Notes under the pieces: generated by a model
Told to the model about the DNA's origin: nothing
The model's database searches: none
What the model saw: the letters and a program-made list of their open reading frames with translations, nothing else
In this document: in pieces, positions 1 to 11,439 of the stretch
Layout of the letters: the number at the start of each line of letters is the position of its first letter
Numbering within the stretch: position 1 is the stretch's first letter
Translations under genes and position numbers: made by a program
Assembly: GCA_964035575.1 (NCBI GenBank)
Contig: OZ037857.1
Location: 682,001-746,000 of the forward strand
Reading direction: 5' to 3'
Source: Rhynchopus sp. YZ270_cl-10
Lineage: Eukaryota > Euglenozoa > Diplonemea > Diplonemida > Diplonemidae
Length of the DNA stretch: 64,000 nucleotides

Positions 1-551
1 TTTCGACTGGGCCCTTCGCGGCCCAACTTGATGCAAGACGGACGAGGCTCATACAAGGCTGGATCCTCCAACACTAGAAAGATCCCATCGAGATGCTAAA
101 AGCATACACAGGTCTCCTTCATCCACAGACCACAGATCTGATTTAGATACAACTATGGGGTGACCAAAGGACTTTTTTATACATAACCGATGCATGACTC
201 ATCTTCTGCGAAGCCTCTTTTTAGGAGACAGTTTACCGTAAGCAGTAACCATGATATTTTTCCACTAAAAATATCTTGCGACCCCGCAATTTTCTCAGCA
301 GGACACCGAAAGTTGATTTCAGCACATTTCAGGGGGTGGGGAAAATACATGGCATGCATTAGAAACGTGATGACCTGTGTGTAATAATTTTATATATCAG
401 CAGAAATATGAAACCGAGTATACTTTCCCCTGATTTTGGTACAAACTTAAAGTCACGCATTTTTTGCTAAAAAAATTGTCCGACCCCGGAGTTTTTTTAG
501 ATCGCTCCGGAAATTCATCAGAGGTCCATTTTGCGGGGGGAAAATCCACAC
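1..551. other. AT-rich intergenic DNA, no gene seen
   Basis: Two loosely similar segments (277-345 and 483-548), each starting CGACCCCG and ending in a G run before AAAAT, suggest an old duplicated repeat. Confidence 0.5.
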
Positions 552-589
552 CAGGCGCCTGAAACGCAAGTATGCGTTGATATATACTC

Positions 590-647
590 AGGCGTGCCTG
601 AGGCGTACTTAAACGTAACTAATCCCGAGTACGCCTCAGGCACGCCT
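590..647. repeat. Perfect 19-bp palindrome of a small MITE
   Basis: AGGCGTGCCTGAGGCGTAC at 590-608 pairs exactly with 629-647 across a 20-nt loop. Weaker pairing continues outward to CAGGCGCCTGAAACGC (552) and TTTTCAGGCGTACCC (673), so the whole unit is about 140 bp. Confidence 0.7.
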
Positions 648-699
648 CAGATATATTTTCCATATATGAGTATTTTCAGGCGTACCCGGACTCGTTGCA

Positions 700-2150
700 T
701 TGTATGAGTGACCTAGCGTTTGACAACAATATTAGGGTTCCCAACACATTTACTTCTACAACACATCACCGTCACTATCTTGCTCCCAACACTACCACTG
801 GAACTGACGTCTCTTGTCTTGTTCAACCCTATCTAGACTCTGACTAACATCAGCTCCTCACTAAGTAATAATTCATCATAATCTATACGATCACATTCAA
901 AATTTTCTGTTAATACCACAGACACACATCACGAAGAGATTTATCCCACAGTGTTGACACAACACAACACCCTCCCTACCCACCTTTTTTCTCACTCCCC
1001 AGGCCAATTCTTGTCCTGAGAGAACACCAATCGGTTGGGATGGGTGTGCCGAAGGCCTTGTGCATAAGGAGTTTCATCCCTTGTGAGTGTATGCGGTAGA
1101 GGCATCCCCACTCGGGAGGGGCTCAGGCCTTGGTGCACTGCATTACGAGAGTCATCTGTATGACGTGAGAGCCCCGGGCCAACTCCTTGAGCCCAATTAT
1201 TCTTTGGTGGGAGCACAGTGTGCGCAGCCTCAGCACGCATAGCTTGTGCTGGGGTCAAGGAATGTTTAAACGGCAGTTCGCCACTACCCGACGCAATACT
1301 GGGTGCCACTGTCGCTGCAGTGCGTGGATACCCGATCCTCCCTTTGTCACCCACGAACAGTTTTTTTGTGGGGATGTGTATAATGCTGGATGTGATGTTG
1401 TAATATCTGTCGCAACGCACCACCTCAGCATGCGATGTTGCTGTTTGGTGCATACAGTTGGACAAGTAACATTGGCGACCCCTCTCCTTCGACGTCGCAA
1501 CGTCCACAGCGTACGGGATGGTGTACCCCCCTCGTAGTCACCAGCAGGCGAGAGGTTGCTGGGGCGGGACCTCCTGAGGGTGTAGGCAAACTTGTGGTCC
1601 TCGATGTGGCAGTCCACAAGTGTGCGACCAATATTATTTGGTCGCCAATTTTTGTGGTCGCCAAGTTTCTTGTCCAACTGTACACTTCGTGACGGGTTTC
1701 GCCAAAAAACTGGAGGGTCTGAACATCATTACCATATATACCCGAGGATATGACAGACAGGAGACACACTACAACAGATCAGGCACGAGACGGAGAGGAA
1801 AGGGTTTTGAGAGGGGGGAAGAAGAAACAGAAGATGGGGGGAGAAGGGGGACTTAGTTTTTTTTTAAAAAAGCCGTTTGCTACCATTCTCGTTTCCAAAC
1901 CTTCGTTTTTTTATATTGTCCGTGGCGCCGTTCTTCCCTCCACCCTCTCTCCAAGAGGATGGCCATTTTTTTTGTCCCATTTTTTTCTCTCCCCACCCAC
2001 CCCCCTCTTCGTTGTTCGTGGATTGCATCACCTGCCTTAGGTATTATAAAGAAAAAAGTTGATCAGATGACTCTAAGCACGCCTCTCATTTTTGCATCGT
2101 CACCTTGATCACAATCGTTAACTTTATAAAATAATCTTTTTTTTTTGAAA
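700..2150. other. Unassigned region with GC-richer core
   Basis: 1000-1680 is open for 140-170 codons in overlapping minus-strand frames, with no domain I recognise and no clear start or splice context. CTAGACTCTGAC(T/G)AACATCAGC at 834-854 also occurs at 56792-56812. 1860-2000 is T/C-rich. Could be an eroded mobile element. Confidence 0.35.
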
Positions 2151-2160
2151 ATCATCACTA

Positions 2161-3354
2161 CACGGGTCAGGAAAGATCTTTTGTCTTTTTTTGTCTTTTT
2201 TCGAGAATCTCGGGAGAAAAAAAAAAAAAAATCAAGATTTTCAGGATTTTTGTCTTTTTTTTTCAGGATCTCTCGAGATCTTTGAGATCTTTGAAAAATC
2301 CTGAAAAAAAAAGGAAAAAAAAGGAAAAAAAGAGAAAAAAAGATGAAAAAGATCTTGAAAATCTTTTTTTTCTCAAAAAAAGATAAAAAAGATTTTTGGG
2401 ATTTTGAAAAATCTTTTTGGGGAAAAAAAAAAAAAAGATTTTGAAAATCTTTTTTTTTTTTTTTTCAAAGATTTCCAGGCCTTTTGCTAACCATCATGCC
2501 ATCATGCCACGTTTTTGGGCGTTTTTTATTTTTTTTCCATCATGCCACCATCATGCCACGGGGGGTGGTGGGGCAAGGCTTTCGCTATCCATCACCTGGG
2601 GATTTCCCCCCAGATGGCATGATGGCATGATGGCATGATGGCATGATGGCACCTTAAAATTTTTCTGCTCGCTGCGCTCGCGGAGATATACCTCAAAAAA
2701 AATTCCGCTCGCTTCGCTCGCGCTGTACGCCATTTTCTTCCTGCCTACGGTGCCATTTTACAATGTCTAGGGGGATTCCCTTGCATTTTACAGCCAAAAA
2801 TGAAACTTGACCCAAGCTGCAAAAGTTTGACCATTTTTAGTTCAAAGTGACCCAACCGTTGCAACAGCCCCTGCTTCTGGAAGACGTATTGATTTTGTAC
2901 GGTTAGTGTACGTAAGGCGCAAGACCAAGCACCGTTAATAAAGGATTAGATTCCGTTTTTTTGTTATCTCGCAAAGCTGACCCTTCGCCTCTCCACCCTG
3001 TGGCTGGCAGGGAGGCGCGCGCGAAGCGCGCGACGACCGCTTTCACCAGGTGGGAAAGCTCGGAATGTACTTTTTTTCCAGGAAATTATTTTTTTTTGAC
3101 CATCATGCCATTCAGGGGGAAAATCCCAACGTTAGCAAAAGGCCTGAAGATTTCTCAAGATCTCGAGATTTTTCATGAAATTTCATGGATTTTTCCAGGA
3201 TTTTCCAGGATTTTTTCAGGATTTTCCCAGGATTTTCAAATCTTTTCTCTTTTTTTTTTTCTCCCAAAAATCTTTTTTTTTTTTTTTTTTTCGGGAGAAG
3301 AGGATTTTTTTTCTCAAAAAAAAAAAAAAAAAAAAAGATCTTTCCCGACCCGTG
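2161..3354. mobile_element. Foldback element, 1194 bp, A/T-run rich
   Basis: Ends CACGGGTCRGGAAAGATC in inverted orientation, flanked by TCACTA on both sides (2155-2160, 3355-3360; CA follows on each side, so the duplication may be 6-8 bp). A second inverted pair lies inside: CCAGGCCTTTTGCTAACCAT (from 2476) against GTTAGCAAAAGGCCTG (about 3130-3147). The middle has a CATGATGGCATGATGGCATG tandem (2610-2650) and two CGCTCGCT(G/T)CGCTCGCG hairpins. Confidence 0.7.
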
Positions 3355-3629
3355 TCACTACATGATTCATTCGATAAAAGGTTTGGTTGCATCCCTTTGC
3401 CCCTGGGTTCAAAGAGAGAAGAAAAAATTGTTTCATATACTATCTATTCTACTGAATAGAAGGTATAATAGGGTACACTAAATGTACCCAAAAAAGAAAG
3501 AAGATGAGTCTGAACCCACCTTCATTCCAATCGTTAACTTTAAAAAAAAAAAATGTCGGGATAATGCCTTTTTGCCACAACCCTTTTTTTGTGGCAATAT
3601 TCACGTTTCAATTAAAAAAAATGGTTTGT

Positions 3630-3668
3630 AAGATGAATCCCAGCCTCTCATGCTTGCTAAGTCACCTT
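3630..3668 (+). repeat. Class B stem-loop
   Basis: AAGATGAATCCCAGCCTCTC, ATGCTTGCTAAGTCACCTT. Confidence 0.6.
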
Positions 3669-3994
3669 ATTCAAAGAATGGAATCTTCTGGATACGCCAG
3701 ATCGCTAATAACACATAGGTTCTAGAAAAGGAAGTTGAAAGTGGGGAGAAAACCCCATATGAAAGGAACGTAGGGTGATCATCTCTGAAATTTTTTTATT
3801 TGCGTTTTTTGCAAAAAAACGGGGTGAACAATCTTATCAAAAAAATAATCTTGAAAGATGAATTAAAGCGGCGGTTGCAGACATCTGACAGGTTTTCGTG
3901 ATAAGTTTGTGCCCCTTTTTTGCTGCTCCCTTTTCCATTTGAGTTGAAAAAGAGTTGATGCGAAATTTGAAAAAAAAAAAAATAATAAAAGAAA

Positions 3995-4022
3995 ACTTGA
4001 AAATGTGCCTCTCGTGCATATT
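3995..4022 (+). repeat. Class A stem-loop, outer stem lost
   Basis: AAATGTGCCTCTCGTGCATA; inner stem and loop intact. Confidence 0.55.
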
Positions 4023-4708
4023 AAAAAAAAAAAAAACTGCGGACAAGAAAAAAAGCAAGAATACAACCAAGCTCAGATGAGGGAACACATTCCACTTCCC
4101 TCCCCTAAACAGTTTGCCATTGTTCTCTAATTGAGCAAATTTAAGGAAGAGAGGAAAATATGATTACCTGGTTGTCTTTTTCTTTCATCTGTTCGTTGTT
4201 CGTTTTTTTTTGTTTTCTTTTGTTTTTTTTTTTCCCTTCTTTCTTCTTTTCCCCTACTAACGTTCTCGCCTTTTACATTATTTTTAAAACCCTTCACACA
4301 ACAACACACATTCCCTTATCAGCCTTTTTTAAATATTTCCCCCATTTTTTTTGTTTTCCTATCGTTTTCCTTGCAAATCCCCTATTTTTCCCTCTTTTTT
4401 TTGCACCACAGTTAATCCCACGTTCATTTTCGTCCATTCTCCATTTTTATACACACCGATCGCTCCTTACGTGGGGCAGGGGGGGCGGGGGGGAACAAGC
4501 AAAACAGGACAAGATGCATCACACACATGACACTTTGGGGGGGAGATATTCTTCGTTTATTTTTTTTGTATTTTTTTTGTAGATTTTTTGTATTTGTTTT
4601 GTTTTGTTTTGTTTTTTGTGCGGGATGCTTTTTGGGGGGGCGATCAGGGGTCAGGGGGTATCAAAAAAAGCGTTGGAATATATAAAAATCCCCCCCTTTG
4701 TTTCCCCT

Positions 4709-7700
4709 CTATCCTCTGTTGGGCTCCTTCCGCACACGGTAGATTCTTACCATCCAATGTTCGGTGGTGAATGCTTCCTGTATTGAGGAGGAGGTGATGT
4801 GTTTACAGTACTCCAAAATATGTTTGGCGAGTTGTGGCCTAAAACAATTGCCTGGCAATTTATTTACCCCAAGGTTTGTGCTGTTTTTGATCCCAAAGCC
4901 TTTCCCACCTCCCCTTTTCTATTGACATATATTTACAAAGGGAACTGTCTAAAAGAGGCTTTGTAAAAATCCACTTGGCTCTGGTAAAAAACCGCAAAAT
5001 AGAAAACAACGTCAGGATATGACAGTTAAATGAAATAAAGAAAACACTTTTTCGTTTATCGCACCGCAAAAGGTTTGTGTTTTTCACTGATGAATGTGAG
5101 TCATGTGGAAAACCAATACGTTAAAGCGGGCACGCACCATCCGTCGTTTTCCATTTCTATTCGTCAATGCTTGATTAACACAAAAAAATAAAATCAGTGG
5201 GAAGTGCTCTCCCACGGAGAGATAACCTCTTTTTGCTATCCCACCCCAAACCTGGACCTGACCACCGTGAAAGCCTTTCAAATGCTTACCCAATATTGTA
5301 TACTCATCAGGGGGTGGTGTGCTGTCATACCTGGATCTTGGACAGCTTGAAGTCGGGACGCCCGATGACAGCGTTACGCACTCTGTCAAATCCTGCGGGG
5401 TGCTGGTACGAGGTCTGGACCTCACCGAACCTGTAGAAGCACATCTTGTACATCATGCTGTTGAGCATTCTCTTCGATGCTCCGTTGTCGATCTGTGAGG
5501 GTTAAGAGTGGGGTGGATGAGGAGAGGAAACAGATAAGATGACCCACCTCAGAAGGGTTCAGATACAATAATAATAAAAACGGATTCGGAATGTAATTAA
5601 CTTCTTGTGGAAGTGGGTAGGGAGGTTATCACATCCTGTGGAGCCAGGCTCTGTTACCTTAATAATTGAGGGGGGTTTTTTTTTCGTCAAATTTTTTTTC
5701 ATCAGATCATTTGTGGAATTGTAAAAAAGGGGGGTGTTTTCATACTCTGTACTCTCCTCTCTCGTTCAGGTAGTCGGTTTCCTTGATCATAGGGTAGACA
5801 GATCCTCCGATACGGATGGGCCAGAGGAACTTGTTGATGTCGTCAGACGAGTAGCCGATGTAGCCTCCAAAGACGACGAGGACGTAGTCGACGTCGAGAC
5901 GGCGCATCACACGGTAGCAGTCCTCCTCGCTCGAGGCCAGGCAGCGTCCCACGGTCGCGATGTGTGTGTTGTTCCATGTGTTGTTGTCGACGATGGTAGT
6001 TCTGTTCGACATCGACGCCATCTGGTACCCGTAGTCCCACCACGACATGATCTTCGCGTCCGGCGCAGTGTTCGTCTGCAGCCAGAAGTACCCCTCACGG
6101 TAGTCGTCGAAGATGACACGCTGGCCGTTGTGGCCGTTTGCCTGCAGAATGATGGAAGGCGAGCTGTAGGCCTCGCTCGTGATCCAGCTGCAGTGCACAA
6201 CGTAGAAGAAGAAAAGGCATCCAAACAGCGCAGTCACACCGGTGGCAATGGCACGGCTCACAGCCTGGCTGCCCAGACGTCTCTCGCTGTCGTTCTTCCT
6301 CACGCTGTCGCGCATGAAGAGGGTCAACGTTCTGCTCACACCCACACCAGCAAGCATGCACGCAACAGGGGCAAGCACAAGGATCAGACGAGTCATCACG
6401 CATCCGAAGTACGTGGCGGTCACTCCGTACGCGAGCAGGAAGATCTGTGTGGTTGATAGTGGTCAATAATAGTATTCAAGAATTGATAACTTGCAGACAC
6501 ATTTTGGTGTAAAAATATAATAAAAGTCGGCAACTTAACAAGAGCATCTCGGGTCTGACTGCCCCACCACAGACGACGTGAGCGAGAAAGAACGGATGCC
6601 GGTGGTGCGCAACACCCCGCCTTGACCACCGTATTTTTTTGACCGTATATACACCACAATAACACATAGGGAGCCTCTCAAGGGATGCAAATACCGATAC
6701 GGTCTTTGTACGAAGCAGTTGTGGCTAAGGCCTCAAGGAATGCCAAAGCCTCGGAGTCGGACTCAGCCACGCACCCTCCCGCATCGAGGAGCACCAAGGT
6801 GGTACGGTGGTGCGATGGTCGGCGCGCAGTGCACCGGACCAGCCCATTCAAACGCAAGAAGGGCCGGTTGTGAAGAAGCCCGGCTTGTACGGGGGGGGTG
6901 CAAGGTGACTGTCACAATCGGCAGCAGTGACAGCAGCGGCGGGGGTCATGCAGCTTCCTCAAAAAAGGTATAGGAGACGCAAACTTACAGAGGCGTTTGC
7001 TATTTATAAATAATGGGGGGAATCTGTTGAGGCATACCGAGGCATCAGTCCACTCCCTGAAGCAGTAGTACATGCCGACGGGCATGAGCATGACAAGGAA
7101 GGACAGGTCGAAGAAGAACGACGACCACGGGGTGGCCTGGTGCTCGGAGATGGACGCAATGATTGGCACGGTGTTGGCGGCGGGGTTAAGCATGTAGAAG
7201 AAACGTCCAGTCTTCGTGATGTCGACGATACCAAGCGCAAGCGCGGCCACGAAGACACCAATGGCGGACGTGACCAGGAAGTAGATGATCTTCTTGAAGG
7301 CAGCACCGAACTGCGACCCCAGGTGCCTGCGCATGAACGCCATCAGGTTGTGGAACTGCATCAGCGCGAACACAATGGGTGCGGCCATGTGGGTGTTGCT
7401 CATCACGGCGGCGAACCCGACGAACGGCACCAACAGCGAGAGCAACGTCCCCAGGATGTAGAAGGTTGTGTAGGCAACGTACAGACGGTGCGAGTAGCGT
7501 CCAACAAGCACCATCCCGTACACATACACGGGCACAAGGTTGATGATGTAGATGTACCCACCCCATGCGTGCACCATGTAGCAGTACGACACCGCCGCGT
7601 ATGCCCCCCACTTCATGCGTCCCGTCTTCACAGCCTTCACGAACCCGAAGAAGGTGTTGATGATGGCGAAGATGGCGATGGCTTCGTTGTCGTACGACCC

Positions 7701-8291
7701 TGCGACGGATCTGCTGATGTACCCAGGCACGATGGCCACGAATGCAGCAGCAACGAGCGCAGCACCAGTGTCCCAGCACTCACGCGTCATCAGGAAGGTC
7801 ACGAGCGCTGTGTTCCCGGCGAAGAGCGGTGCGAGGAAGACGCACACATTTCTGATATCAATCGGGAAGTTGAAGAAGTGCAGGGTATGGTAGATGGCAC
7901 CCGACGTAAGCATGAGCCCGGGGTACACTGTGTGTCCAACCCAACGACCGAGGGGGTACCACACGAGGGTGTCAAACCAGTTGTAGAAGGCCTCCACACC
8001 ATCGTACACAAGGGTCTTGGTGCCACGGAAGTTGAAGTGAGGGTCGAACTCGTGGATGATACTCTCGTACCTGATGACGGAGAAGAGACGCAGGCAGAAC
8101 GCCACAACGTACAGCATGACAAGCACGAGGAACACAATCATGATCTGCAGGGTGGTCTCCTTCACCGACAGCTCCTCCTCTGTGGGGATGTCATCAAGCG
8201 TCAGTGTCTTCTTCAACGCTGCTGCCTCCTCCTTGGGCGCCGCAGCGGCCCCTGAGGACTTCTCCTTCTGCCCTTTCCGACGCTGCTGCAT
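4709..8291 (-). CDS. STT3: Dolichyl-diphosphooligosaccharide transferase catalytic subunit STT3, four exons
   Basis: Transfers the lipid-linked oligosaccharide to Asn in N-X-S/T sequons in the ER membrane. Exons on the minus strand are 8291-7038, 6444-5746, 5492-5331 and 4777-4709. The introns (593, 253 and 553 nt) are all phase 0, with donors GTATGC, GTATGA, GTATGA and acceptors ending ACAG. The joined protein is about 727 aa, normal for STT3. The first luminal DPH motif is near residue 83 (FDPHFNFR), the hallmark WWDYG near 553-557, and a DINKF segment near 619. The last exon supplies the family C-terminus (EAFTTEHWMVRIYRV). Multiple hydrophobic helices precede the luminal domain. I start at the ATG at 8291; a slightly longer open frame begins with GTG. 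No other OST subunit is nearby, so whether it works alone, as in trypanosomatids, is unknown. Identification is firm; exon edges were read by eye from motif continuity. Confidence 0.95.
4778..5330 (-). other. STT3 intron 3 (553 nt)
   Basis: Donor GTATGA after the codons for KIQ, acceptor CAATACAG before GAA-GCA-TTC. The 69-nt last exon is recognised only by its STT3 C-terminal match. An automatic caller could easily miss it. Confidence 0.85.
5493..5745 (-). other. STT3 intron 2 (253 nt)
   Basis: Donor GTATGA, acceptor CCTCACAG; phase 0. AT-rich, with a T run in plus-strand reading near 5690. Confidence 0.85.
6445..7037 (-). other. STT3 intron 1 (593 nt)
   Basis: Starts GTATGC after the codon for Ser418 and ends CCACACAG before ATC-TTC-CTG. 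It holds GC-rich stretches (6550-6900) with short open frames in several directions, none recognisable. It is long compared with intron 2 and may contain repeat-derived DNA. Confidence 0.85.
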
Positions 8292-8517
8292 TTTTGACAC
8301 ACCAGAAGTGTCCTTTCCTGGAGGTGCGGTTTGTGGGGTTTCATTAATAGGGAGGTTGGGTTAAAAAAGGGGGGAAAAAAATAGTCAAAGATAAACCTTA
8401 ACCTCATAGGGTGTGCTTAGTAACGTAATGAAGGAAGCAGGGCGCGTGGAGATGAAGGTGAAGATGGTATGTGAAACCAGATTCTGAATTTGGCGCAGAA
8501 TTCTTAAAGTAAAGTTT

Positions 8518-9035
8518 GATAAGTGCAAAATGCCTCTGGGATGCAGGGCACAGACAACCCGCGGGTTATCGAACATCGGGCAGCCTTTTCCTCCCGCTCC
8601 TATCGGGCAGCCTCCTCCTCCCGCTCCGGTCGGGCAGTCTCTTCCTGCTCCCTCCCCAATCGTGCAGGCTGCAGCTCCCCAGGAAACATGGAGAAGGTTC
8701 ATCGTCCTGAGTGAGGAGCTGTGACGCCTCACGACCCCTGCGGCCTATGAGTCGCTGAAGAACGGCGGCGGTTCGTCGTCTGGAGTGGGGACAGCGTTGT
8801 GGAGATCTTGGGGAAAGCGGCAGGCGTGGTGGGGAACGGCACTTCTTGGTGCTGCGGTGCACATACGTGCTACGGGGTTAGCACTGAGGGTCCAGGGGAA
8901 TTGGGAGGACAGCTCGGAGCAGAATGTAGATCTCCTCAGGGGAATGACTCTGGCCTCCTCGCCCCCAGAATTTCGGTGTTTGGTCGAGCGTGTGATGACC
9001 CCCCTGGAGTGTTGCATTTGGGAGTTGCCGACAGT
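8518..9035. repeat. Class C repeat split by a 425-bp GC-rich segment
   Basis: Left half at 8518-8573 (GTGCAAAATGCCTCTGGGAT, GCGGGTTATCGAAC) and right half at 8999-9035 (GGAGTGTTGCATTTGGGAGT) match the two halves of the intact copies at 28472 and 30107. The intervening DNA is GC-rich and has GGGCAGCCTCCTCCTCCCGC-type tandem triplicates at its left. Confidence 0.55.
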
Positions 9036-9712
9036 TAGATGAATGGAATATAAGAGGCAGGGGTGGGGGGGTTAGGGATCATGCCAAGTTTGCGTGAGTC
9101 GAGTGAAAAAAAGTAGGAAATGAGGGGAAAATGGAGGGGGGGAGCTAAAGCTAAAGTTATGAGATATGAATAGGCTGTTGTGCACAGAGTCGCGTTGGGA
9201 TGTGCGATCAAGTGGAAAAAAAAAAAAGAGAAAAAGACGCAATTTGTCACCCCCTTTTTTTTGCATCGACAATCACCTACCTGAGGGGTTTTGTACTCAA
9301 TGTCGCCCGAAAAAGAGGGGTGCTCACTTCTGATAAAATAATATCAACCATCATTTTTAGGCTCATTGATCACTGCTCTCAGGGAAGCCAATCCCCTATT
9401 AGAGTGACAAGAAATTGGGGGAAAATAGACACCTTTTTTTTTTTTGAAACCTTGTTGCACTATTTTGCAAACAATTTTTTTTTGGTCGGTTCCTAACCTT
9501 TTTTTGGTGGACAAAAAACAATCACGGAAGACAGCAAAAAACAAAATATCCTGAGGGGGTCTAACAAGGACACACACCCCCCGCAAAAAAGCACAAAAAA
9601 AATCTGAGACACACTGCACAGCCTTGGGGGATGAGAGGTCGGATAACAACAGTCTCTATTTGCAAATCTGCTTGGGTTTTGATTGTACTTTAGGTAGGAC
9701 ATTCACGAGGCA

Positions 9713-9834
9713 ATAAAATTGGCAGGTACCGTCTCCCAAACGAGGGCTCACTAGCTAATGCTAGTTTGTCGCTGGAATCGGAAAACCTAAAGACCCAGAG
9801 GGCCAGACCAATAAATTGGCAGGTGCCGTCTCTC
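9713..9834 (+). repeat. Pair of direct repeats (AATTGGCAGGTRCCGTCTC)
   Basis: Copies at 9713-9737 and 9809-9834 separated by 70 bp. A small palindrome (CTAGCTAATGCTAG) lies between. Confidence 0.55.
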
Positions 9835-9985
9835 CCCATCATTGGATAAGTAAAGCGACGATAAGAGTAGTGGTATTTTCATTGTTGAAGCCTCCCACCT
9901 ATAACTACACCTCTCATGTCACTGTTATCCAGGTTTTCTTTATTAGATGACATTCGACAAAAACCCACATCAACAAAAAATTTGT

Positions 9986-10020
9986 AAGATGAAATGTGCC
10001 TCTCGTGCACACACATCTTT
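9986..10020 (+). repeat. Class A stem-loop
   Basis: AAGATGAAATGTGCCTCTCG then TGCACACACATCTTT. Outer stem AAGATG/CATCTT, inner stem TGTGC/GCACA, loop CTCTC. Cleanest class A copy. Confidence 0.75.
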
Positions 10021-10337
10021 TTCAGTAAGAGACCGTGCTCTTCTCAATCCACCCAGAGGCTTAGGATAAATATCCTGAAACTGATTTTTTATATTTTTTT
10101 TTCCTTTACGGTAGGGAATAGACTATAGTGTAGCCATTTGCGCAAAACTCCACTTCCCCCCTCCTTCAAAGTCGCTTCTATTCTTTATGCTCTGTTTTCT
10201 TTTGTTGGTTTTTCCCCTTAAATCCGTGACGGTCAGCCATCAGCTGTTCTAAGCGCCGCTGCTATTTGTGTGTATACAATCGTTTTGCACTGAGGGATCG
10301 TCGTCTCCTCACTCTGCTTCACTGAAACTCTCCATTC

Positions 10338-11135
10338 TTAAATCGCAGATGCGTCTTTGTTGTCTATTTCGAAGAATTCTTCCAACATTTTAGTGGTTTT
10401 CTTATAAACAACCATTGCACATCCATTGGCCACAGTTGACCTGGCAAGACCAGGAAGCAACCCACGGTACATCGAACCTGTCTTCGCCGCTTCCACGAAA
10501 TGCTGTGCGAAAGACTTCCCTTCATGCATCCCACTTTGGGTTCTTGATTTGATTACATCAAGCGGCCAGACTGCCAGCCAGGCACCATTCGCACATATCG
10601 CCCCGGTCCAAAACGGTGAAAACCCTTCTCCGTTTGTTAACTGCTTTGACATATCGATGTTAAACGCGAAGACCGCGAAGAGAACGATGTTTCTTCCCAT
10701 TGTCACTCCGGTGCCTTTGTAGGCTTCGCGGAAGGACCAGGAACCTTTTACTTGCTGTCTGGTTTTGACATAATCAAATGGCCCTTCGGCGATACCACGG
10801 CCAAACCCTCCTGCCATCCCTGCTAGTACCACCTGATAGTCCACGTAGCATATCCGCCTCTGAGGCAAAGACGACCCCCTCAGCAGCGCCAACGCATTGT
10901 TGTAGGCCCCAAACTGACAGCTCCGGAAGAACGCCCCACCCACCATCGGAGGCACCCCGCCACGGTACAGCCCACGCAGTCCCGAGGTCGTCCAGATTTC
11001 CTTCCCTGTGCCCAATACGCTTGTCTTAGAAGGATAAGCCTGCATCGTTGTCTTTATAGTATCTAACGGCTGCCCAACTGCAACAGAGGTGAACCCATAG
11101 CTCGCTCCCGCGATGAAGCTGATGAGGGAGTCCAT
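10338..11135 (-). CDS. Mitochondrial carrier family (SLC25) transporter
   Basis: A 265-aa protein with the three-fold carrier signature PX[DE]XX[KR]: PLDTIKT near residue 23, PFDYVKTR in the middle and PLDVIKSR near 195. Each is followed by a loop and a second helix, giving the usual six membrane helices of an inner mitochondrial membrane exchanger. Length is slightly below the usual ~300 aa. Gly-rich segments such as GLRGLYRG and MYRGLLPG match the conserved matrix-loop motifs. The general look is nearest to carnitine/acylcarnitine or amino-acid carriers, but the substrate cannot be assigned by eye. The ATG at 11135 is preceded by a C-rich stretch, and a pyrimidine run ending TTTTCCAG lies roughly 45 nt upstream. 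No intron is needed. Confidence 0.9.
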   Translation of the reverse strand: MDSLISFIAGASYGFTSVAVGQPLDTIKTTMQAYPSKTSVLGTGKEIWTTSGLRGLYRGGVPPMVGGAFFRSCQFGAYNNALALLRGSSLPQRRICYVDYQVVLAGMAGGFGRGIAEGPFDYVKTRQQVKGSWSFREAYKGTGVTMGRNIVLFAVFAFNIDMSKQLTNGEGFSPFWTGAICANGAWLAVWPLDVIKSRTQSGMHEGKSFAQHFVEAAKTGSMYRGLLPGLARSTVANGCAMVVYKKTTKMLEEFFEIDNKDASAI

Positions 11136-11439
11136 TGTGGGGGAGAGGGGGGAAGGGTGGAAGAAGAATATAACCCCCCTCTGGAAAAGGATAGGAATTT
11201 TGGGAGAATATTAAAATGGGGCGATTCAGATGGATTGTAATGTAATTCGTACCATGTGTCGTCGAAGAAGATGTAAAATGGAGGTTGTGTGGTGTGTTCG
11301 TTGGGTGGTCAGAGTGGAGATAAGGTGGTCGATAAGTGGCTCTTTGAAAGAAAGTCGGTATTGAAATTCAAAAACAAAATGGCAGTAGAGTAGGGAGGAC
11401 AAAAAAGTGAGAGGGGAAGGGGAAATAGAATTTTTTTAT

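Larger units (their letters stand above)
3361..4700. other. Intergenic, downstream of STT3
   Basis: Holds the stem-loops at 3630 and 3995 and long T-rich stretches (4170-4450, 4550-4620). ATCGTTAACTTTA at 3530 echoes a tail seen after class B repeats at 2112, 19440 and 34260. Confidence 0.5.
8292..10337. other. Intergenic between STT3 and the carrier gene
   Basis: Contains the split class C repeat, the direct repeats at 9713 and the class A hairpin at 9986. The frames in the GC-rich insert (8574-8998) are Pro-rich and unrecognised. Confidence 0.5.

Noticed and set aside
992-1769. Overlapping minus-strand frames of 114-171 codons that might be an old retroelement or gene
   Set aside because: No domain, no repeated ends and no convincing start; kept only as an unassigned region.
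5084-5425. Read-through of STT3 exon 3 into intron 3 as the real C-terminus
   Set aside because: The sequence after GTATGA loses STT3 similarity, while the exon at 4777-4709 restores the family's EAFTTEHWMVRIY ending in frame.
7140-8255. 371-codon plus-strand frame opposite STT3 exon 1
   Set aside because: His/Asp/Glu-rich antisense shadow.
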